Assembly (NCBI RefSeq): GCF_900169145.1
Contig: NZ_FXZD01000001.1
Coordinates: 62,001-126,000, forward strand
Origin: Brevibacterium antiquum CNRZ 918
Lineage (GTDB): Bacteria; Actinomycetota; Actinomycetes; Actinomycetales; Brevibacteriaceae
Direction: 5' to 3'
Length of the DNA: 64,000 nucleotides
The notes below the pieces were generated by a model. It worked only from the letters and a program-made list of their open reading frames with translations. It was not told the DNA's origin and searched no databases. A program made the position numbers and the translations under genes. Below are positions 54,820-64,000 of the stretch, piece after piece. The first letter of the stretch is position 1; each line of letters begins with the position of its first letter.

Positions 54820-56829
54820 GTGGCCAGCAGTTTTTCTGATGCCGTCAAAAGACTACTCGTTGGACGGCCCTTCCGCAGTGAGGACAAGCGTACGCCTGCG
54901 CTGAAGAAGCGCATCGCAATGCCTGTCTTCGCCTCCGACATGCTCTCGTCCGTGGCCTATGCTCCCGACGAGATCCTGCTGGCACTGTCTCTGACATCTC
55001 TCGTCGCTCTCACCGTGGCGCCCTGGATCGGCGTGGCCGTCGGCGCGGTGATCCTGGTGATCGTCGCCTGCTACCGCATCAACGTCAAGGCCTACCCGTC
55101 CGGAGGCGGTGACTACGAGGTCGCTTCGAAGAACCTCGGGCCCCGTGCCGGTCTGGTCGTCGCCGCGGCGCTGTTGGTTGACTATGTGCTGACCCTGGCC
55201 GTGTCCATGACGGTCTTCGCGGCGTACATTACGACGGCCTTTCCGCTTCTGGCTCCATACCGCGTCCCCGTGGCGATTATCGGGATCCTGCTCATCACCC
55301 TGGCCGGACTGCGCGGTTCACGTGCCACGCCGGTGCTGCTTGCGGTCCCCGCCTATCTGTTCTTGGGTGCTGTCTTCCTCACCATGTGCGTGGGCCTGTT
55401 GCGGGTCGGCGCCGGAGACCTCCCGCAAGCTGAGACGGCCGACTACACCATTGTCCACAGTGGAATCAACGACGAAGCCACGCTCGGTCTGGCGACGGTC
55501 CTCATCGTCCTGCGCGCGTTCTCCTCGGGCTCAGTGGCATTGGCCGGTGTGCAGACGGTGGCCACGGCGGTGCCCGCGTTCAAGAAGCCGCGCGGTAAGA
55601 ACGCCGGCAACACCCTGCTGCTCTCGGGCCTGCTGGCGGCCCTGATGCTCACAGGTCTGACATATCTGGCCTCGGTGACCGGGGTCAAATACGTCGACGA
55701 TCCGCACCTCTACCTGATGCGACCCGATGGCAGTGCGGTCAGTGCCGAATACGAACAGGAGCCGGTGCTGGCGCAGCTGGCCCATGCCATCTTCGACAAT
55801 GCACCGGCGATGTTCTATCTCGTGGTGCTCGTCGCGGCTCTTGTGCTCCTCGTGGCCGCGAACACCGCGGTCGAAGGATTCCCCGGCCTCGCCTCTCGGT
55901 TGGCGCGCGACGGCTTCCTGCCCAGGCAGCTGGCGACGAAGGGCGACCGGCTGACGTTTTCGAACGGCATCCTGCTCTTGGCCTTCGCTGCGATCCTGCT
56001 CGTCATCGCAACACGAGCCTCTGCGACGACGCTGATTCAGCTCTACCTTGTCGGTGTCTTCGCCAGCTTCGTCCTCGGCCAAGCAGGCATGGTCCTGCAC
56101 TGGAACAAGCGCCTGCGGCTGGTCATCGACTCGAAGGCGCGGGCGCGCATGCACCTCAACCGACTCGTCAACGGAGCCGGCTGCATCATCGCTTCGGGTG
56201 TCCTGCTCGTTGTCATCGTCTCCAAGTTCCTCGCCGGTGCCTGGCTCGCGGTCGTGGCGATGGCCGGGCTGTTCCTGGTCATGGGTGCGATTCATCGTCA
56301 TTACTCTCGCGTCGCCCGGGAACTGGCACCCGAGGCGGGCGGCGGCTCCCACACCATCCCGTCGAACACCCACGCAATCGTCGTCGTCAACGAGATCAAC
56401 AAGCCGACACTGCGGGCCCTGTCCTATGCCCGGGTGACACGCTCCAGCCAGCTCGAGGCCATCACCGTGGCCGTGGATGAGGAATCTGCCTCCGCACTGC
56501 AGCGGAAGTGGAACGAGATGGCGTTGCCTGTGCCGCTGACGGTCCTCGACTCGCCCTATCGGGAGCTCGTCCGGCCGCTGTTGGCACATGTGCTCGCGAT
56601 CCGCCGCAGATCCCCGCGTGACCTCGTCATCGTCTATATTCCCCAGTACATCGTGGGACGTTGGTGGGAACACCTCCTGCACAACCAAGTAGCCTTGAAG
56701 CTGCGCACTCGTCTGCTGCTGGTCCCCAACGTCGTCGTGGTCTCCGTGCCCTGGCGATTGCGGTCCTTCTCCCGGCAGTACGGCGGCGACGGACCCGACA
56801 ACGACAATCCACTGTACAGACAGGCTTGA
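54820..56829 (+). CDS. APC superfamily permease (KUP/amino-acid-permease-like)
   Basis: 669 residues from a GTG at 54820, which aligns with the starts of relatives and lies about eight bases after a TACCAT -10-like element (54806-54811), suggesting a leaderless message; an ATG at 54781 would overlap the trkA start. About 12 membrane helices; motifs MPVFASDMLSSVAYAPDEIL and YPSGGGDYEVASKNLGPRAG. A cytoplasmic tail follows residue 480 or so. Next to trkA genes it may move K+ or an amino acid; the substrate is unproven. Confidence 0.82.
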   Translation: MASSFSDAVKRLLVGRPFRSEDKRTPALKKRIAMPVFASDMLSSVAYAPDEILLALSLTSLVALTVAPWIGVAVGAVILVIVACYRINVKAYPSGGGDYEVASKNLGPRAGLVVAAALLVDYVLTLAVSMTVFAAYITTAFPLLAPYRVPVAIIGILLITLAGLRGSRATPVLLAVPAYLFLGAVFLTMCVGLLRVGAGDLPQAETADYTIVHSGINDEATLGLATVLIVLRAFSSGSVALAGVQTVATAVPAFKKPRGKNAGNTLLLSGLLAALMLTGLTYLASVTGVKYVDDPHLYLMRPDGSAVSAEYEQEPVLAQLAHAIFDNAPAMFYLVVLVAALVLLVAANTAVEGFPGLASRLARDGFLPRQLATKGDRLTFSNGILLLAFAAILLVIATRASATTLIQLYLVGVFASFVLGQAGMVLHWNKRLRLVIDSKARARMHLNRLVNGAGCIIASGVLLVVIVSKFLAGAWLAVVAMAGLFLVMGAIHRHYSRVARELAPEAGGGSHTIPSNTHAIVVVNEINKPTLRALSYARVTRSSQLEAITVAVDEESASALQRKWNEMALPVPLTVLDSPYRELVRPLLAHVLAIRRRSPRDLVIVYIPQYIVGRWWEHLLHNQVALKLRTRLLLVPNVVVVSVPWRLRSFSRQYGGDGPDNDNPLYRQA

Positions 56830-56835
56830 GCACAG

Positions 56836-58149
56836 ATGAGCGCACCTTCTGCCGAAGAGATCCCGGCCATGGATCTGACCCTGCACGTTGAGAGCCCTGC
56901 CGCCGGCGGCAGCAGCATTGCTCGCTACGAGGGGCAGGTCGTCTTTGTCACCGGGGCGATTCCGGGCGAGACCGTGCGTGCTCGCACCGAAGCGGGACCG
57001 GCTGCGAAGTTCCTGCGCGCCGACGTCACCGAGGTCCTCGAGGCCTCGGAGTTCCGTGTTGGAGACCGACGCCGGCAGTTCCTCACCGAGGATGTCCGAG
57101 GCTCGCATCTCTTCGGTGGGATGGAGTTCGCCCATGTCGATCTCGCCCACAGTCGTGAGCTCAAGGCCGAAGTCTTGCGCGATCAGCTCTCCCGCATCGG
57201 CCATATCGAGCGCAGCGTCGACGTCGCGGCCGCACCGGGGGAGACCACCGGACTGAACTGGCGGACCCGGGTCCAGCTGGCCGTCGATGGCAACGGCCGC
57301 CTGGGCATGCTGGCACCGCGTTCACACGATGTCGTGCCTCTGGCCTCGGCTCCGCTGGCGACACCTGCCATCGCCGAGGTTGCCTTATCCTCACTGCGGC
57401 TGCCGGGTGCCGATCGACTCGAGTTCGCCTGGTCAGATGATCGGGGCGCGGCCATCGTGCGCGGTGCCTGTGATCCCGAGGCGCTCACCGACCTCGACCA
57501 GGCTCTGCCTGCGCAGTGGTCGGTGCTTGCAGATACGCGAAACGGAACCGGGCGCAAGAGAATCGGCACCAAGGGTGGCCACACCAAGCTGTCCGTGCTC
57601 AGGGGAGAAGACCACCTGATCGAAACGGTCTCCGGGCGTGACTACCGGGTCGCGGCCGATGGGTTCTGGCAGGTCCACAAACAGGCTCCGCAGCTGCTGA
57701 GCGCGCAGGTCAACAATGCGCTGAGTGACAAGACGCAGATGATCACGGATCTCTACTGTGGTGTGGGGCTGTTGGGAATCAGCGCTGGCAGCGCCACCGG
57801 TGCCCGACTCTACGGGGTCGAGGGTGCGAAGTCAGCGATCGAGAACGCGAAGGTGAACGCAAAGGGCCTCAAGGCAGAATTCGACGCGTCCCGGGCAGAT
57901 CGTGTGACGATTCCGAACTCTGATGTCATCATCCTCGATCCTCCGCGTTCCGGCGCTGGCAAGGCAGTCACCCGAGCGCTGCTCGAATCGAATGCGAAGA
58001 CGATCGTCTATGTCTCCTGCGACGCGGCCACCCTGGCTCGGGACTTGGCGGTCCTGGTCGACGGGGGATTCGCCATCGAAAGCCTGCGCGGCTTCGACCT
58101 GTTCCCACTGACTGCCCACCTGGAAACGGTCACCGTCCTCAGGCGATGA
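56836..58149 (+). CDS. TRAM-domain 5-methyluridine RNA methyltransferase (TrmA/RlmD family)
   Basis: 437 residues. An N-terminal TRAM domain (ESPAAGGSSIARYEGQVVFV) is followed by the SAM-binding MITDLYCGVGLLGISAG, DPPRSGAGKAV and the catalytic Cys in IVYVSCDAATLARD. It makes m5U in tRNA or 23S rRNA. The four-Cys iron-sulfur motif of E. coli RlmD is not evident. It starts six bases after the permease stop, so the two are probably cotranscribed, as in Mycobacterium. Confidence 0.88.
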   Translation: MSAPSAEEIPAMDLTLHVESPAAGGSSIARYEGQVVFVTGAIPGETVRARTEAGPAAKFLRADVTEVLEASEFRVGDRRRQFLTEDVRGSHLFGGMEFAHVDLAHSRELKAEVLRDQLSRIGHIERSVDVAAAPGETTGLNWRTRVQLAVDGNGRLGMLAPRSHDVVPLASAPLATPAIAEVALSSLRLPGADRLEFAWSDDRGAAIVRGACDPEALTDLDQALPAQWSVLADTRNGTGRKRIGTKGGHTKLSVLRGEDHLIETVSGRDYRVAADGFWQVHKQAPQLLSAQVNNALSDKTQMITDLYCGVGLLGISAGSATGARLYGVEGAKSAIENAKVNAKGLKAEFDASRADRVTIPNSDVIILDPPRSGAGKAVTRALLESNAKTIVYVSCDAATLARDLAVLVDGGFAIESLRGFDLFPLTAHLETVTVLRR

Positions 58150-58221
58150 CCGGATCGGGACTTCGGCCCGCCTCGGCGAGGGACAGAGCTGAACTCGCGT
58201 CCACCTCGGCGGTAGGCGGTG

Positions 58222-58413
58222 TCAGACTCGCACTCTCTGGGGGAGGAGGACGAGGACGATGAGAGCGATGAAGGTGGTGAGGAAGCCCCATAGTCCCCAC
58301 CATCCTGAGGAGCGGCCCTTCTCATCGGCCAACGTTCGACAGAGGACGGCGAAGATGATGCCGACGAGGAGTGCACCGAATCCGAATCCGGCTCCGAGGG
58401 TGAACGGGTCCAT
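58222..58413 (-). CDS. Small membrane protein of unknown function
   Basis: 63 residues from the ATG at 58413 (MDPFTLGAGFGFGALLVG), with AAGGAG upstream. Two hydrophobic helices (about 6-25 and 40-58) flank a short polar loop (LADEKGRSSGWWGLWG). The longer reading to 58554 lacks a start signal. It diverges from acnA. I do not recognise a family beyond small two-helix proteins. Confidence 0.65.
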   Translation of the reverse strand: MDPFTLGAGFGFGALLVGIIFAVLCRTLADEKGRSSGWWGLWGFLTTFIALIVLVLLPQRVRV

Positions 58414-58577
58414 GAATGCTCCTTGTTCGCAGCTGCTGATGTGACTCCACATTAGGGTCTCGACACGCCGATCCGCGCTGGAGTTGTCCGGACCGGCGTC
58501 TGGGGGAAACCCGATTCTCAGTTCGCCGACAGACCACTGTCCGAAGGTGGTCAAGGACGAGCAAATAAGATAGAATT

Positions 58578-58595
58578 TATCTTGACGTCAAGATA
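58578..58595. promoter_or_regulatory. Perfect 18-bp palindrome in the acnA promoter region
   Basis: TATCTTGACGTCAAGATA is an exact inverted repeat about 95 bases before the acnA start. A TAGAAT (58571-58576) just upstream could be a -10, placing the start of transcription inside the palindrome, as for a repressor operator. The binding protein is not identifiable here. Confidence 0.6.
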
Positions 58596-58688
58596 CTTTT
58601 GGAAACATTTGTGTCGCGTAAATCGGTGCGCGGCTCACGGGCTGGCCCGGTTTCTTGGATGAGTGTCGGATGAAACAGGAGAATCACG

Positions 58689-61373
<2,685 letters not shown>

Positions 61374-61380
61374 TCCGGGC

Positions 61381-61401
61381 CCGTCGTCTCAGTGACGACG
61401 G
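61381..61401 (+). terminator. First hairpin after acnA
   Basis: CCGTCGTC (61381-61388) pairs with GACGACGG (61394-61401) around a 5-base loop, eight bases after the stop. It is followed at 61429 by a stronger hairpin; together they probably terminate acnA. Confidence 0.55.
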
Positions 61402-61428
61402 CTCCGATCAGCTCCAGCGCTGAGGGAC

Positions 61429-61459
61429 GAAGGCCGGTGGGTTCAACCCACCGGCCTTC
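61429..61459 (+). terminator. Second, stronger terminator hairpin after acnA
   Basis: GAAGGCCGGTGGGTT (61429-61443) and its exact complement (61445-61459) give a 13-15-bp stem with a tiny loop. No T run follows. It insulates acnA from dxs. Confidence 0.8.
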
Positions 61460-61622
61460 GCCGTACCCAGGCGCCATGGGTGGGTCGATGAAAGTGGAAC
61501 CAGACACAATCGGCCCTAGCCGAACCTGGGGGTGGACGAACTCTGCGTCGTGAGGCGTTAAGATGATTCGAGCAGAAAGTGCAGTTTCAGACCATCTACT
61601 TTGCATTCAGGAGCGAGGCCGA

Positions 61623-63563
61623 ATGACATTCCTCGAGTCGATGAACTCGCCATCACAGCTGCGTGATCTCGACGCAGCCGAATGCGAAGTGCTGACGAAG
61701 GAGATCAGGGACTACCTGGTCACTACGGTTGCGGGCACAGGTGGGCACCTCGGCCCCAACCTCGGCGTGGTCGAACTCACTGTCGGTCTGCACCGCGTCT
61801 TCGAGTCTCCTCACGACACGATCCTCTTCGACGTCGGTCACCAGACCTACGTACACAAACTCCTCACCGGACGCATGGAGGACTTCTCGAGTCTGCGCCA
61901 ACGCGACGGTCTCTCGGGGTATCCCAGTCGGGCCGAGAGTGAACATGACGTGATTGAGAACTCCCACGCTTCGGCCTCTTTGTCGTGGGCAGACGGAATA
62001 GCCAAGGCTCACCAGATCAAGGGCGAAAGCGATCGTCACGTTGTCGCCGTCATCGGCGATGGAGCACTGACCGGCGGGATGGCCTGGGAAGCACTGAACA
62101 CGATCGCGGCAGACAAATCGACTCCGCCGCGCAAGCTCATCATCGTCGTCAATGACAATGGTCGCTCCTACGCGCCGACGGTCGGCGGATTCGCCGAGCA
62201 CCTCGACGAACTGCGCACCACCACCGGATACGAGAAGCTGCTGACCTGGGGCAAATCGACCCTCCGACAGTCGGGCGCACCAGGACGGGCCGCCTACAGC
62301 GCCATCCACGGTGTCAAACGAGGCCTCAAGGACATGGTCAGCGCGGAGCAGGCCGGAATGTTCGACGAACTCGGGATCAAATACCTCGGACCAGTCGACG
62401 GGCACGACCTGCCGATGGTGGAGAAGGCGCTGCAGAGAGCCAAACAATACGACGGCGGACCCGTCATCGTGCATATGATCACCCAGAAGGGCCAGGGCTA
62501 CGACCCGGCTCTCAACGATGACGCCGATCAGTTCCACTCCGTCGGCGTCATCGACCCGCTGACAGGCAAGTCGACACCGTCGAAGCAGACCTCGTGGACG
62601 TCCGTATTCGGCCAAGAGGTGCTTGAGATCGCACAGACGCGCGATGACATCGTCGCCGTCACCGCGGCAATGCTTCTGCCCGTAGGCCTCGCGAAGTTCG
62701 CCGAGGCCTACCCGGAGCGGGTCTTCGACGTCGGCATCGCAGAACAGCACGCAGTGGCATCCGCAGCGGGGCTCTCCTACGGCGGACTGCATCCCATCGT
62801 GTGCATCTATGCGACGTTCCTCAACCGCGCCTTCGACCAGCTGCTCATGGACGTGGCCCTGCACGGCCAGGGGGTCACCTTCGTCCTCGACCGTGCCGGA
62901 ATCACCGGACCCGATGGTGCCAGCCACCACGGAATCTGGGACATGGCGATGCTGCGCATCGTTCCCGGTCTCAAACTGGCAGCTCCTCGTGATGCCGCGC
63001 GCCTGACGGAGGAACTGGCCGAAGCCGTCGCTATCGAGGACGCACCTACCGTGATCCGGTTCCCACGTGGAAGCGTGGGAGCGGACATTCCAGCACTGCG
63101 TCGCCTCGATGATGGTGTCGACGTTCTGCGAGAGGTGCCTGCGGGCTCCGCCAAGGACGTGCTCATCGTCTCCGTCGGTCCATTCGCCGGACGCGCCCAG
63201 GAAGTCGCTGAAGAGTTGGCTGACCAGGGCATCGCGTTAACGATCGTCGACCCGCGCTGGGTACTGCCTGTGCCGGGTAGCGTCATCGACATGGCCGTTG
63301 AACACAGTCTCGTCGCGGTGATCGAAGACGGCGTCAAGATCGGTGGAATCGGTTCGCAGATCCGCAGCGACCTGCGGGCCGCGGACTCACGTATCGGAGT
63401 CCTTGAGCTTGGAGCCCCCGATGAGTTCCTGCCGCAGGGCACCCGCGACGAGATCCTTGAGTATGCAGGACTCGACGTGGCCACAATGGTGTCCGAGATC
63501 GTTCATATTCTGCCCGCAGAAGTCAGGAACCGAGCCCAGCAGGAGTCGCGCAGAGCCGTCTGA
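61623..63563 (+). CDS. dxs: 1-Deoxy-D-xylulose-5-phosphate synthase
   Basis: 646 residues from the ATG at 61623 ([17 protein letters not shown]), with GGAGCGAGG upstream; an ATG at 61563 in frame is less likely. Thiamine-diphosphate binding shows as [15 protein letters not shown] and [14 protein letters not shown]. The transketolase part has [20 protein letters not shown] and [15 protein letters not shown]. It condenses pyruvate and glyceraldehyde-3-phosphate, opening the MEP route to isoprenoids, including undecaprenyl phosphate and menaquinone used by enzymes elsewhere in this window. Confidence 0.96.
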   Translation: MTFLESMNSPSQLRDLDAAECEVLTKEIRDYLVTTVAGTGGHLGPNLGVVELTVGLHRVFESPHDTILFDVGHQTYVHKLLTGRMEDFSSLRQRDGLSGYPSRAESEHDVIENSHASASLSWADGIAKAHQIKGESDRHVVAVIGDGALTGGMAWEALNTIAADKSTPPRKLIIVVNDNGRSYAPTVGGFAEHLDELRTTTGYEKLLTWGKSTLRQSGAPGRAAYSAIHGVKRGLKDMVSAEQAGMFDELGIKYLGPVDGHDLPMVEKALQRAKQYDGGPVIVHMITQKGQGYDPALNDDADQFHSVGVIDPLTGKSTPSKQTSWTSVFGQEVLEIAQTRDDIVAVTAAMLLPVGLAKFAEAYPERVFDVGIAEQHAVASAAGLSYGGLHPIVCIYATFLNRAFDQLLMDVALHGQGVTFVLDRAGITGPDGASHHGIWDMAMLRIVPGLKLAAPRDAARLTEELAEAVAIEDAPTVIRFPRGSVGADIPALRRLDDGVDVLREVPAGSAKDVLIVSVGPFAGRAQEVAEELADQGIALTIVDPRWVLPVPGSVIDMAVEHSLVAVIEDGVKIGGIGSQIRSDLRAADSRIGVLELGAPDEFLPQGTRDEILEYAGLDVATMVSEIVHILPAEVRNRAQQESRRAV

Positions 63564-63596
63564 CTCCCAGCGGCCTCCAGTCTGAGTCCGAAGGCC

Positions 63597-64000
63597 TCAG
63601 GCCGTGGGCAGGGTCTCGATGGTGCGTCTGAGCACCGGAGCGCTCAATTCCACCTGCCACTGCCTGGCCCCGCGTCCGACGAGGAACTCCTCGACGTCGA
63701 CCCGCGACTGAGCACCGAGGGCCTTGACGATGGCGGGCTGCAACAGCACGTCGTGAGGAATTGCGTGCTCTTCGGCCAGCTCTGCCATGGCAGCCTTGAG
63801 TGCTGCCACTCTGTCCTTGATGTCTGTGTGGCTGAACGGCGTCCGCGACACCACTGCGTTCGCTTCCTTCCGTGCAGGCAGCTCGTCAACCGTGAGCCGA
63901 GTCGCTTTGCGGTAGGCCCGGAAGAGCCGGCCGGAGTCTGCGCGGGAGAGTTTGGGCCATGTCGCCATGATGTCATCGCTTGAGTGCACCCGGGATTGAG
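63597..64000 (-). CDS. Ribonuclease D-like protein, C-terminal HRDC part, partial at right edge
   Basis: The last 134 or so residues of a leftward gene that is open to the window edge; a GTG at 63989 is only an internal codon if it is full-length. The visible part is helical and matches an HRDC domain (RVAALKAAMAELAEEHAIPHDVLL), ending GARQWQVELSAPVLRRTIETL. In Mycobacterium the gene beside dxs is an RNase D-like protein (Rv2681, from memory), which fits. The exonuclease domain would lie outside the window. Confidence 0.75.
   Translation of the reverse strand, partial: QSRVHSSDDIMATWPKLSRADSGRLFRAYRKATRLTVDELPARKEANAVVSRTPFSHTDIKDRVAALKAAMAELAEEHAIPHDVLLQPAIVKALGAQSRVDVEEFLVGRGARQWQVELSAPVLRRTIETLPTA

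Overview
The window is a stretch of chromosome from a high-GC Gram-positive actinobacterium. I infer Micrococcales, perhaps Brevibacterium or a relative. The grounds are a division and cell-wall (dcw) cluster that lacks ftsA and ddl but ends in sepF-yggT-divIVA, a meso-DAP-type MurE, SepH, DUF4193, DUF3093 and DUF3710 proteins, and a dut-to-dxs block with the same gene order as Mycobacterium. I see no tRNA, rRNA, CRISPR array, insertion sequence or prophage. Nearly everything is conserved core chromosome.

Layout. (1) 1-4042, minus strand: a moxR-DUF58-transglutaminase operon running off the left edge. (2) 4043-4595: a long divergent control region with many repeats resembling MraZ boxes. (3) 4596-23280, plus strand: mraZ-rsmH-ftsL-ftsI-murE-murF-mraY-murD-ftsW-murG-murC-ftsQ-ftsZ-pgeF-sepF-yggT-divIVA, mostly with overlapping or touching ends, closed by a terminator. 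(4) 23413-30447: lspA-rluD, dnaE, hisD-nrdR, followed by a compact structured-RNA candidate with its own terminator. (5) 30722-40066: a HelD/HelR-like helicase and a spermidine-synthase-like protein (minus strand), a DUF4192 protein, the primary sigma factor, a lipoprotein amidase (minus strand) and parE. (6) 40137-47748: an M56 peptidase and BlaI-type repressor pair divergent from cydA-cydB-cydDC, with two dyads over the cydA promoter. (7) 47723-51584: sepH, ferrochelatase, a small acidic protein, DUF4193 and DUF3093. (8) 51649-64000: dut, DUF3710, an OB-fold protein, two TrkA proteins divergent from an APC permease, a TRAM-domain RNA methyltransferase, aconitase, dxs, and the 3' end of an RNase D-like gene.

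How it works together. The left third makes lipid II and builds the septum: MurC-F, MraY and MurG make the precursor; FtsW and FtsI polymerise and crosslink it; FtsZ and SepF form the ring; DivIVA marks poles and growth sites. SepH, further right, is another FtsZ partner. The centre carries replication, transcription and topology functions (dnaE, sigA, parE, nrdR, HelD-like). The cyd block supplies the high-affinity quinol oxidase and its assembly transporter.

The observations most worth checking are regulatory: the MraZ-like array shared with the moxR operon, the BlaI-type dyads at cydA, the structured RNA after nrdR, the perfect 18-bp palindrome before acnA, and the histone-H1-like Lys/Ala/Thr tails on both FtsW and the primary sigma factor. 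Start sites were chosen from ribosome-binding sites, operon overlaps or family alignment from memory; no database search was run.
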